Assembly (NCBI GenBank): GCA_016648135.1
Contig: JADDOH010000490.1
Location: 1-64,000 of the forward strand
DNA: 64,000 nucleotides
Reading direction: 5' to 3'
Source of the DNA: Agrypnia vestita
Taxonomy: Eukaryota; Arthropoda; Insecta; Trichoptera; Phryganeidae
A program made the position numbers and the translations under genes. Position 1 is the first letter of the stretch, and each line of letters starts with the position of its first letter. Under the pieces are notes generated by a model that saw nothing but the letters and a program-made list of their open reading frames with translations, was not told the origin of the DNA and searched no databases. This document shows positions 31,245-41,599 of this stretch, one piece after another.

Positions 31245-33810
31245 ATACCAATATTTGACAGAATTATGATCCTACAGTTAGAAGCACGACCTTTCAATGT
31301 AAATATTATACAAATATATTCACCAACATATGCACCAACAGCCGACCCTAAATATGATGATGAAGTTGAAAGACTGTATGAAAGAATTACAGATACTCTG
31401 AAATCGACAAAAAGTAATGACATAAATATCATTATTGGGGACTTCAATGTCAAGATTGGGCAAGGTCGCCGTTCACGCTTAGTTGGAGATTATGGTCTTG
31501 GACAATACAACAACAGAGGTGACAGAATGTTTGAATTCTGCGAGGAACACAATATGGTAGTTGTTAATACGTGGTATAAACTACCAAAACGCAGGTTATA
31601 TACATGGATATCTCCACAAGACAACCCAACAAGTCTCAACCCAATCAGGAATCAAATAGACTATGCTCTGATAGGAGAAAGATTCAGAAATAGTATAAAA
31701 CGTGCTACAACATATCCTGGAACTGATATAGGATCAGATCATAACCCACTTGTTTTAGATATTAAACTCAAGTTGAAAGTAATTACAAAAAGTACTACTA
31801 CTACAAACAAGAAAATAAACACTGAAAAACTGAAAAAAACACAGTTATCATTAAATTAAATGAAAAATTACAACACAATAATAATGTCAACTCAGTTGAA
31901 CAACAGTGGAATGATCTTAAAAATATTATAAATGTCACCTGCAATGAAAACCTGAAACCTAAAAAACAAATTCGTAAAAAGCAATGGATGACAGATCACA
32001 TATTAAATTTGATGGAACAACGCAGAATAGCTTATAACAGGAATCATAATAGCAGCGAATGCAAAAACTCCCAAAGGATTATTAGACGCAAGATCAAAAG
32101 AGCTAAGGAAGAATGGATGAAGAGACAGAACGTGAACAGAGACGTGAAAAGTTAGAACGATATGATCAGATCCACGATGCATTTAATATGCATAAGAAAC
32201 TGAAAGAATTGACTGGTCTTAATAAGAAATCTAAACCAACATGTCTCACAGATGAATCTAATAATTTAATATTGGATGATTCTGTGATTATAAAAACATG
32301 GGAGGATTATATTACAACTCTCTTCCAAGACTCTCGCATTGATATTGAAATACCAGAAACTAATCGAGGTCCTGTAATATTAAAATCAGAATTGTTGCAT
32401 GCTATCGCAAATTCTAAGACTAGAAAAGCATGCGGACCTGACGAAATTCCTATAGAAGTTATCAAATCAAGTTATGAAAACTATATTGACTGCCTACTAG
32501 ACTATTTAATAAAATATACGACACAGGGATTATCCCCCAAGATTGGTTGAAATCACTGTTTATCACTCTACCCAAAAAGCAACACCCGAAGAAGTGTAAT
32601 GACTATCACCTTATAAGTCATATGAGCCATGTCCTAAAAATAATACATGCCAGAATAAGACATAAGTGCGAACGTGACCTAGATGATACTCAATTTGGGT
32701 TTAGGCATGGATTTGGTACCCGTGAAGCGCTGACAATAATAAATATCTTATTGCAAAAATGCTATGACCAAAGAAAAGATATATGTGCTTGCTTTATAGA
32801 CTATGAAAAAGCATTAGACAGAGTAAAACATACAGATTTATTTAGAATATTACAAAGATGTGATATAGATGAGAAGGATGTGAGAATAATTAAAAACTTG
32901 TACTGGGAGCAAAACGCTATTATTAAACTTGAGAATGGGGCCACTTCACGAGGCATTCCTGTTCAGCGTGGAATCCGACAGGGATATGTTCTCTCTCCTA
33001 CATTGTTTAATCATTACTCTGACATGGTCTTCAAAGAAGAGCTAGATAATACAAACCTTGGCGTGAAAGTCAACGGTGTGGCTATCAACAACATCCGATG
33101 TGCTGATGACACCGTTTTGCTGGCAGATAGTGTTGAAGACCTACAACAACTGCTCAGTAAAATTAATTCCACTGGCGAACACTATGGTCTAAACATAAAT
33201 ATTAGCAAGACCAAGTTTTAGCCGAGAAAATCATCCAAATGTGTGCCTTCAATTAAAGGGTGTCAACATTGAGAGAGTAAAACAGTTGAAGTATTTGGGC
33301 AGTATTATTACTGACAATCTGGACCCTGATACGGAGATTAAATGCAAAATAGAGACAGCCCGTGCATCTTTTAATAAGATGAAAAGTCTACTCTGTAATG
33401 ACGACTTAAACATAAAGCTCGGACAGAGGTTGATCAAACGCTATGTATGGTCAGTTCTACTTTACGGTGTTGAAGCATGGACGCTGAAGGTGACTACTCT
33501 AAATCGCCTAGAGGCGTTCGAAATGTGGATACATCGTAAAATGTTAAGGATATCTTGGACTGACATGACTAGTAATGTTGAAATTTTACGTAGAGCAAAT
33601 ACAAACAGACAGTTACTCAACATAGTAAAGCTCCGTAAAATTTCATACTTTGGCGGCATTCCTGGCTTTGAAATATCCGTGATTGGACCGGGATAAGAAG
33701 TGTGGAAGAGCTGTTCCGCACTGCACTGGACAGGGAAACTTTCTCCCAGATGATCGCCAACGTCGGGGGGACCCGACAGGGCACATGAAGAAGAAGAATG
33801 TTACTTTAAT
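31245..33810 (+). mobile_element. 5'-truncated non-LTR retrotransposon (LINE)
   Basis: The element starts inside the endonuclease domain, about 55-65 bases after the ankyrin gene's stop codon, and ends in GGCACATGAAGAAGAAGAA near 33803. 5' truncation and an (AAG)-rich 3' end are standard LINE insertion marks. The type is the endonuclease-plus-RT LINE with an ALDREQFSQMIANV-like C-terminus, common in insects. I do not assign the clade. Confidence 0.85.
31254..33760 (+). pseudogene. LINE ORF2 remnant: AP endonuclease and reverse transcriptase
   Basis: Apurinic-type endonuclease motifs survive: IIQIYSPTYAPT, IIIGDFNVKIG and SDHNPLVLD. The frame then shifts near 31815, again near 32110 and 32545, and again around 33222. 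The RT domain keeps FIDYEKALDRV, GIPVQRGIRQGYVLSPTLFN and an active-site box IRCADDTVLLAD in which the usual Tyr of YADD is Cys (33099-33110). The C-terminal domain LKYLGSIITDN...VLLYGVEAWTLK follows. At least four frame breaks plus the altered box make it inactive. Confidence 0.9.
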
Positions 33811-34160
33811 ATACAATAAGAATACTTTATCAAATACAAATAATTATTTTACTATATATCTTCATACTATATTTTGTATCTACATACTATTGTAAACTAT
33901 GCTTTTCTCAACACAGATATCTCTCGTAAGACAGGCACAATCCAACCAAAATTTGTATATTCAACCTAAATAGAAATAAACAAACAAAACAAACTACCAA
34001 ACCTGTAATTTTTGATAATAATAACCGGATGAGTAGACAAAATCTTCACTTTCTAATCGCCCATTGATGAGAGGGTGTTCTGTAGGTTTTTGTATGTCTT
34101 ATACAACAGACTTAGAGCCAGTTGTTTGAGCATTAGTAAAAGCAAAAAGCATAGATTTTT
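33811..34160. other. No gene recognised; possible polyadenylation signal
   Basis: AAATAAAC at about 33975 is a candidate poly(A) signal for a readthrough transcript of the lipase-NACHT-ankyrin gene. At 34110-34165 half of a GGTTG-type MITE (GCCAGTTGTTTGAGCA, GCATAGATTTTTAC) is cut off by the Penelope-like scrap that follows. Confidence 0.35.
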
Positions 34161-34164
34161 ACCC

Positions 34165-34240
34165 TGCCATCAGCCCTGACGATGGACTATGCAATGAAAT
34201 TCGAAACGTCAGCCAGAAAGGTCGTAAAAACACGGCATAA
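34165..34240 (+). mobile_element. Penelope-like terminal module with decayed hammerhead core
   Basis: CTGACGA (34175-34181), a weakened helix II region and GAAACGTC (34203-34210) are followed by AGCCAGAAAGGTCGTAAAAA and CACGGCATAATGCG. Order and spacing match the 6532-6713 module. Helix II pairs poorly here, so ribozyme function is unlikely. Confidence 0.6.
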
Positions 34241-36440
34241 TGCGATGTGTTGGATAGCTGTGTGTATGTGAACAGGATGGAAGATCGGGAATGCATAGTG
34301 TGACCGCGGAAACATACGGAGCCACAGACCATTCCAAATTGTGCTCTTTGGTAGAGAAGACACAATTTGGAATGGTTGTAATTAACTCAATGAGGACAGA
34401 CGCACCGTTCACCCAGGACCGTTTTAAAAGCAAAAGCTCCTATATCGGTCCTACTCATTCGCCGCCAGGTTGGCATTTTTTAATGCTAAGAGCAACCGTG
34501 CAACCCAGCATAGCAAAGCAGAGTTGGGCTGCATGGCTGCCATCCAAAATTTGACCCTCATTGTCCCGTCCGTTCACTTCTTTATTTTTTATGTTGTGTT
34601 GTAAAGTACTGAATAAACTTGTGTCCAGCATTTTAATTTCAAAATCGGAACCCCACTGTAGAAGAGAGAAAACGTTACGTCTAGAACAGCCGGTCAAGAT
34701 ATCACAAGAAGTTATTATTTCAAGTATTTATTGACAATTATATTTACAACAATTGCACCATGAAGGTCTAAGCTGAAAAAAGCAGAATCTAAAGTTTAAA
34801 TCGAGTGATGATTGAAGAAGTCTTCCATAAATTCATGGATAACTAAATATTTTCGATTACGGCTATCCAAAATTCACAAGAACAGAAAATATGTCAATAC
34901 ATACATTAGCAATAGAAATATGTGCGATCATTACATAAATATAATAAATATTGCACTTTCCAATTAAACACATAGTTTTTCACAAAATCAATGCGTTTTT
35001 CAAGAGTTTTATGTTTTTTGGCGATTAAATTTATTTTTTGGTACCTTGAATTTTGAATTAATAAGTTATATGAAAACCACCATTCAAAATTTGAAAAATC
35101 CAAAAATTTATTAATTTTTTTTAACGAAAATTTGATAGATCTTCTTGATTGTCGCCACGAGTCTGCTTGCAAAGTTTCAGCTCAATTGCATCATGGGAAA
35201 GGTGTTTAAAATGGATCCAAAGTTTTTTCGGCAGACAAGAAGACAAGCAGACGCCACGAGTTAATATAAAGGGAGTAATAAAAAACATGGACAATTTCTA
35301 AAAGTTGTCAACTTATATATAGAAACCCTTTAGCCACAGATAATTTACACATAGTTTTGAAGCTTAAAATTTCAGGAACATGTATATACTGGCACTTGGC
35401 AGAAGATAACCTAAATTCAAGATTATATTACATATATATATATTAATGTTGGACTCCTGAATAAGGACCATAGTTAGGTATAGAAAATTGTATTCCCTAC
35501 AAGTTATATCATTTATATGCTAAAGTTGAAAAGTAAGGAAATAACACAATAATTAAATTTTAGCATCCCTTTTCAGGTAGATATAAGAAGTCGAGATCGA
35601 TCGAATAAAATATTGATTTTAGAAAAATATCTAGCCGGCATGTTAATTAATAATAGTTCAATAAAAAATAAAATAATTAAACAGAATTGTTTTATTTTAT
35701 ACAGCGTAAAATTGGGAATTCACCGAATCGTCGCACGTGACATCACAAAAAATCAAGTAAAAAAATAATAGATAATAGCTTATTAAGCCTATCTCGCCCT
35801 ACGCATGTATTCAAATTTCAAATCTCTAGTCATAGTTCGTGTACACAAATCTGCACTCTATGGTAGTGTACTTTAGAGTTGAAATGAAATTACCCGTCGA
35901 GCCGTCTATGACGTCTATGGCATGTACAAGTCGACAGCGAGAGATAAAAGAGAAATAAACGGAGACGTTTTGTCTTGCTCTCGCTCGTTGCTTTGCATTG
36001 CGTTAATCTCGAATCGTCCACCGACCACGGCGTCCGCTGTCCACCGTCTACGAATTCAACTAGTCCATGCGATAAACGTAAACGGTCGACGCGTCGATGC
36101 AACGTCAACGGTTGATTTCAATTAGTCCGTCCATTCAACGCCCATCCCTAGTAAATAGCAGGCGCATGCAGTGGGAACAAGAAACATGACTTTTATTTAA
36201 CCGTGTATGTATTTGGGAAAAAAAATCTAAATTAAATATTTATCTGGCAGAATATTATGAAATATTAAAATATGAATAATATGTTAATTATTGTGATTGG
36301 AATATTACGAGACATATGTCTCGTTCCTTCTGCACACCCCTGGTATATAGTCGGTCACAGCATAACCTAAGTTAATGCCCACTGCACGCCACTGGTATAT
36401 TTACGTATGCACTATTTCAAATATAATTAATAATAATAAG
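34240..36440. other. No gene recognised
   Basis: At 34332-34372 a hairpin CCAAATTGTGCTCTTTGGTA pairs with ACACAATTTGG. Overlapping ORFs on both strands at 34209-34697 have no recognisable domain. The 35880-36150 block is CpG-richer than its flanks and ends in CGCCCATCCCTA, which looks like a repeat terminus. Confidence 0.35.
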
Positions 36441-36459
36441 TTTTAAATAAGGAACTAAC

Positions 36460-37255
36460 CTTGGCCAGCGACGTCCTCAATAATTCCACTTCAGCTTTTA
36501 ATTTTGAATTCTCCTGCTTTTGCTGTAAAATTTTGATTAATTCTTAGTTTTTAAACTTAATTCCCATCATTTTAATTATAAAATAATAATCTTTGTACTG
36601 GGTATTTATTTTATATAACAGACTAATGTTTTAAAATAACTTGTTAGATCACTTGAGGGGTATAGAAGCAAAGCAGAAATATCCTAATGAGGTGTTTTTA
36701 AGAAAAATACATAAAACCTGTCACTACTCAAGGAAATTTCTCTGGAACCTACATCTTATTGAAAATAAGTTTTAAAAAGAAGTGCCACTTCAGTTTTGCT
36801 TTTATATAGATATGTATATAAATAAATATTTAACTTAAAAACGAGTACATATATATTACCTTGGCCACCTCGAACTTTAATAAATCCAATTCACCCCTCA
36901 GTAATTTTAATACTTCCTCGTTGCGCTGTAACATATATTAAGTACATCATATGAGGGGTATAAAAGCAAAGGCAGAAATATCCAAAAAATTTAAAAAATG
37001 TTTTGAATGCAGTCACCGAGGATTACTAATTTAAAATGTGCTAATTCTAGATTTATGTGTCTATCCCTTCCAAAATCATCTTTCCTATAAAGTTAAAGGC
37101 TGTATTTCCTATAAAATCTAGAATTCAGTACATTAAATACAGTACAGTAAATGAATAATCCTCAATGACTGCATTCAAATATTTTTTGGATTTTGCTGCC
37201 TTCGCTTTTATGATTTACCTGAAGAAGATTTTGATTAGGAGGCTCATTAAATCGT
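36460..37255 (-). CDS. Three small in-phase coiled-coil exons (internal part of a gene)
   Basis: Minus-strand exons are 37219-37255 (37 nt), 36860-36925 (66 nt) and 36460-36522 (63 nt). Each has an AG acceptor and a GT donor (CAG|GTAAAT, AAG|GTAAT, AAG|GTTAGT). Read in one phase they give RFNEPPNQNLLQ, then RNEEVLKLLRGELDLLKFEV and AK, then QKQENSKLKAEVELLRTSLA and K. The last two exons are alike and form a leucine-heptad coiled coil. The ATG-bearing and terminal exons are not found. Intron sequence is full of MITEs. The agreement of three acceptors, three donors and one phase makes chance less likely, but the peptide is short. Confidence 0.4.
36650..36835. repeat. GAGGGGTATAAAAGCAAAGG MITE, copy A
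   Basis: Starts TGAGGGGTATAGAAGCAAAG and GCAGAAATATCC; includes CTACTCAAGGAAATTTCTCT and ends in CACTTCAGTTTTGCTTTTAT. Related copies: 36948-37215, 40533-40640, 45000-45155, 45985-46310, 57705-57930 and 58275-58490. Confidence 0.6.
36948..37215. repeat. GAGGGGTATAAAAGCAAAGG MITE, copy B, full foldback
   Basis: The left end ATGAGGGGTATAAAAGCAAA, GGCAGAAATATCCAAAAAAT is matched at right by ATTTTTTGGATTTTGCTGCC and TTCGCTTTTAT. Inner blocks GAATGCAGTCACCGAGGATT and AATCCTCAATGACTGCATTC are inverted copies. Confidence 0.75.
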
Positions 37256-37259
37256 CTGC

Positions 37260-37970
37260 ATTAAAATCTAGTTAATTCTAAATTAAATAACTAAAAAAAA
37301 ATGTCCCTTTGGTTCGTTCAATTGATTCAAGTAAATGAAAAAATCTTGAAATTCCTAAAAAATCACTGTAAGTGAGTGCCAATTTCACAAAATAATATAA
37401 ATATTTTTGCGTTTCGTCATAGGGGCTGGCAGAAAGGATAAAACGCCAAACTTTTCTGTCCTGGTACATTGATTTTGCTTTTTCCAGTTTCTAACATATT
37501 CTCAGGCACATTCTTCGGCTGTTCAAGCTTTTAATAGGTCTTTCAATATTTGGTTTATCTAGTCATGCCAAGTCTTTTGCGGACACCTTCCATCTCTGCT
37601 GCCTTTAGCACTCACCTTATATTCTTTCTTTACCGTTGCATCGAATTTCTTTGTAACTTTGATATTCAGAATTTTCATTATACTGGTGATATAACCGCGG
37701 TTAAAATTGTGCCGGTCCGTACCGCACAATTCTCGGAAATCCGTCCATGAGTTCGACCTTTTTTTTTGGACCAGCAAGACAGATGCGGCTATATGCCACA
37801 TTCCTTGTTTTGCTGGATTACTTGATAATTACATTTTAGGCCGTAGAATAAGTTATAATAATATTGTTATTTTAGAATAAGATTTGTTATAGTGTAAATA
37901 TTATTTCGTAACTAGTATTAGATATAAAAACGCAAACAGTAATTTACGAACATTGCCCACGGGAATAATG
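37260..37970. other. No gene recognised; possible LINE scrap
   Basis: A minus-strand frame at 37559-37801 ends in a GRCPQKTWHD-like tail that faintly resembles a LINE C-terminus (GRP...W). Too weak to call. Confidence 0.3.
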
Positions 37971-38600
37971 ATTTTCGCGCCGAATATTTTTCCGCGCGAA
38001 AGTAGCAGACGTATCCGACCCCCGCGCGGGTTGTGAGTATGGAGAAGGGGGTGCGCGGGGAGAGGCTCCCTGGGCAGGGAGAAGAGAGATCGGCGCGGCA
38101 AACCCGAGATTAGTTCGCCCCGACCGCCCTCCCGGCGAGTCCCAGCCTCGGGACGCCACCCGCAGAGAAGAAGACGCGGCAACGAGGATGGCCGCCTTGC
38201 TTCGATGGCGGCCGGTCCTCCAGGAGGGAAGCCAGACCCTCCCGATGACGCGGATCCAGCGACGGCGCGGATGCAGGTGCGCGCGATACGCCGCGCGCGG
38301 CGTCCAGATGCGGAACGCCAGCCGCGGCCAGACGTCTCCAGGTGCCCCCGCGGATCCTGCGACCGGATGCGCAAGCGCGAGCAGCTTGGAAAGGCCCCTC
38401 CGAGCTTGGTCGCGACCTACGCGGCGTGGTAGAGGAAGCCACCCGCGGCAATCGCGACTGCGGCTATGGGGGCCGCAAATAGTGAAGACGAGTGTTTGCG
38501 AACGATACGTTTTTTTGTAGTGATAAGTGACAAAGACACGATAAAGTTATGTAAATTCGGACTGCTTGCGTTTAGGCTAGGATTAGTTTTAGGTTAGTGA
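37970..38600 (+). repeat. GC-rich dispersed repeat, copy 2
   Basis: Inverted, diverged partner of 8910-9370; it extends further at its left end (CGCGCGAAAG, CCCGCGCGGGTTG). The long ORFs on both strands are open only because stop codons are rare at this GC content. No domain is visible. Confidence 0.7.
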
Positions 38601-38824
38601 TATATTTTTTTTAGTTGATAAGTCTAAAGATAAGAATTGTGCTTAATTAAATAAATTGTGTAAATATTCAAATATTGGTGGTTGGTGTTTTAAATTTCCC
38701 GCTCCCCTCCCTTGGCAGATGCATTTTAATTTTGATATAGAAAGGACGCGAAGCGCCTCGCGGCGATCAATCGTGATTGATTGATACGCGTTCATATCAC
38801 TATCATTAAAGAACAGAGCTGGTC

Positions 38825-39110
38825 CACAATACTTTACAGGTAGATTCCTGCCTTAATTATGACTCGAAAATATTCAAGCAATTAGACAACATCAAAGTTT
38901 GCAATTTTTTTCAATATTTCTGATTTTTTTTTACAAAACGTTGAAGTATCATATCAGTAAGTAAAAATTCATTCCTTTTAATACAAGTCAAATAAACTAA
39001 TAAAAACCTTCCAATTCCAATTGGAATTTCTGTTTCCAATGGAATTCCAACTGGAATTGCATTGAAAAAATGAATTTTTCATAATCAATATGTTACTGTA
39101 TTGATAGTAG
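38825..39110. repeat. GAATGAATTTTTCATAA dispersed repeat, copy 4
   Basis: Contains AGGTAGATTCCTGCCTTAAT, CATCAAAGTTTGCAA, AAATTCATTCCTTTTAATAC and AAAAATGAATTTTTCATAAT. The middle is a run of CCAATTGGAATT-type inverted repeats (39005-39060). Confidence 0.65.
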
Positions 39111-39114
39111 AGAT

Positions 39115-40440
39115 GAAACGGATATCCGTTAACTATCCGGTATCCGGCCTATTTTTACTATCCGGCCAGATACCGGTTAGTACCTCAATATCCAGCCGGA
39201 TACCGGATATTTATTCAACTTCAAAAATTACCACCAGAAAATAGATAAAGGAAGATACTAGCAGGCAAATAAAAACCACACAATCATAGAAAAATTGTTA
39301 GTATTTATTTAATCAACAAATTGGTTAATACTTAAAATTAACCAATGGCAAATTAAGATGGATGAACATTAATGTCTCTGCATTTTGAGGGGTAAACGAT
39401 TGCGCTTGTTTTCGTAAACAAGACCGGCTTTGAAAAAAATAGTTTTTCGCTCTAAGCGCTGCTACAAGTAGCTGAAAGATAAATTCTGGCAAGCTTTGTC
39501 AAATTTGGATTCCGTTTTGAATTAGCTGACCACCAAAAATAATGGTCGCGACTACGATCGATTCGAATAATAGTCAATCTCGCTTGCAATTAGGATCTTT
39601 TCTTGTTCCTGACACCGACTATTATTTTTATTTGCCACTTCGTCGAAACAATCCCGAAGTGTGTCGTGAGCTTCACGAGTGACTGTGGATCCGTCAATCA
39701 GTTGATCTGTGACAGTATCGAAAAATATCTTTCTTTTAGCAAGCATAGAAGATGGCGATAAACTTCCACTGTTGGAAAATTAATCGCGAGCCATTTTTAT
39801 AAATTCCAAGATTTTCTGTCGGGCTCTTTCTGATGATATCTGGTTTTCAAGTTAGTAAAATCATGAAGATATATTAATCTTTTTTTCTTCTGATAGAAAG
39901 CACTGTCAAAGTCATATCATGCTTTCTGCTAGACCAATTTTTGCCAGTAGTGCAGTAGATCATTATTGAAATTAAGCAGTCAATAAAATTTAATATTGAT
40001 CTTTGAAAAGCTATTTTTAGTAGGTAAGTACTAAGTTTTAGTTTTAGAATGGCTCAGTCTCGTTGAACAAAAATTATCTTAAAATTGTACTCGTAGAGTA
40101 AGATAACTAAAAATTTATTACTTAATTAATATTGAACATTTCTTATTTATTTTAGTACAGATTCGTCTTCAAAATGTCAGCTTTTCACTCCTAAGAAAAC
40201 ATATTCTGCGTACACAATTGATGCTTTCTATGACACTAAAAACGAATTTTTCGGCCGCGGCCTGTCGAATATTGCTTATATTTACCTTATAATTGTAAAT
40301 AATGTTCAGATTATTACTTTTATACAAGAACAAAGGTTTTAAGTCATCGTCCCAACTGTCCTGTCCTGACGATGATGACTGATATAAATAAATAATAAAA
40401 ACCCACATTTGCGAAAAAAATGCTGAAAAATGCATTTTTA
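39115..40440 (-). mobile_element. Degraded hAT transposon
   Basis: The left end AGAGATGAAACGGATATCCG, followed by many CCGG/ATATCC boxes, looks like a hAT terminal region. On the minus strand, pieces of a hAT transposase C-terminus remain in shifting frames: NPNLTKLARIYLSAT-like, then FKAGLVYENKRNRLP, then ETLMFIHLNLPL. These match the hAT dimerisation region (P.LA..YL, SAG.....R.RL, LLFI..NL). The right terminus is not found. Inactive. Confidence 0.65.
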
Positions 40441-40532
40441 TACATCAAAACCCGGTAGCGTAGTTTAAGTCATATTTTTTCACCAAATAATTAAATCAAT
40501 TCAAAACAAAAGATAAATGGGCCTAGCGAATA

Positions 40533-40640
40533 TGAGGGGTATAAAAGCAAAGGCATTAATATCCCAATAAGGCGTTTCTGAGATAAATACAAAGCAACTG
40601 TCTATACTCAAGAAATATGAAACGTGCATCTGTGCATGTG
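40533..40640. repeat. GAGGGGTATAAAAGCAAAGG MITE, copy C (partial)
   Basis: ATGAGGGGTATAAAAGCAAA, GGCATTAATATCCCAATAAG, TTCTGAGATAAATACAAAGC and a broken CTCAAG block. Confidence 0.55.
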
Positions 40641-40957
40641 GATTGCTGTGTTGCTACCAAATAGTGGACATTGCTGCTTTCACCAATTGAGCCCTTGCCC
40701 GGAATAACGTTGTATCCAACAAAACCCTCATTCCGAGAAAAATTGAAAAAATGAAACCAGTTACAATTTATTACATTTTATATTTTAAATATAACAAACA
40801 TATAATTCTTAACTAATCTCAATATAAAATAGGGAAAAAAGGCTATTAAATTTGAATCTATTGTAAAAAAACATGCTGAATCAGTGGAAAAACGTTGTAT
40901 ATGAAATTTTCGCAAACAACGTTATTCCGCAAAATGTTTTTATTTATTCTGCTTTAC

Positions 40958-41307
40958 TTAATAATGCCTTTTAAAGGCAGCATGCTCATCTAACATGAAT
41001 TCACAAATGTCATCGAGGTCCTTGATCTTAAACAGCCTAATTGGCAATGGATTGGAATACATTGAAGTTAGTTCCAGGCTCCCTAACTGCATGATTTTTT
41101 TCAAACGGTAACTAATCTTCCCCTTCTTCCACAAAGAGTTGGTAGAAGGCTGTAGGAGGTCCATGATTCTAACTTTTTGTGGAAGGTTTCGTGGAACATT
41201 GTGATTGTGATGGGATCATCAGTAGGTAAAGAGCTTTTACGGAACGATAAGTTTTTCGTACATATTTTACGTATCTCCGTCTGTTTGCTGAAGATGGCAT
41301 CGGACAT
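40958..41307 (-). other. Frameshifted ORF pair of unknown family
   Basis: A minus-strand frame opening MSDAIFSKQTEIRKICTKNL (41307-41101) overlaps a second frame ending DLDDICEFMLDEHAAFKRHY (41164-40958). The second frame looks like a continuation after one frame break near 41160. Composition is protein-like (mixed charge, amphipathic), but I recognise no family. The HSE array at 41404-41590 lies directly upstream on the same strand, which makes it a candidate heat-responsive transcript. Confidence 0.3.
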
Positions 41308-41403
41308 TCAATTTCTCAAAACACAAGATGAGATGATTACTTTTTTGATTGTAATTCAGTAACTTGAATGCTGATTTTTAGTACACTGTTTGGATCGTCA
41401 TAG

Positions 41404-41590
41404 TACTTTCACGAACCTTATAGAACATTCTCCTTCCAGAACTTTCAAGAAATGTATCGAATGTATAGGAACCTTCTAGACACACCGACACATTCCACCA
41501 CTCAGTTTAGATCCTTATAGAACTTTCGGGAATTTTCCAGAACCTTCTCCTTCCAGAATTTTCTAGAGCAGGTTTTTCCGGAACCTTCTA
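41404..41590. promoter_or_regulatory. Dense heat-shock element (HSE) array
   Basis: Perfect nGAAnnTTCn pentamers occur in long runs: TTC-GAA-TTC-GAA at 41434-41451; GAA-TTC-GAA-TTC-GAA-TTC at 41520-41547 with exact two-base spacing; TTC-GAA-TTC-(GA) at 41551-41567; and GAA-TTC-(GA) at 41469-41480 and 41581-41592. Three or more such units bind trimeric HSF in all eukaryotes. The two big runs share TTATAGAAC and CTCCTTCCAGAA, so the array arose by duplication. Confidence 0.7.
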
Positions 41591-41599
41591 GACTTACTG

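Noticed and set aside
37901..38520. Long GC-rich ORFs of 110-157 codons at 38 kb
   Set aside because: Open on several frames at once, without domains, in a dispersed repeat.
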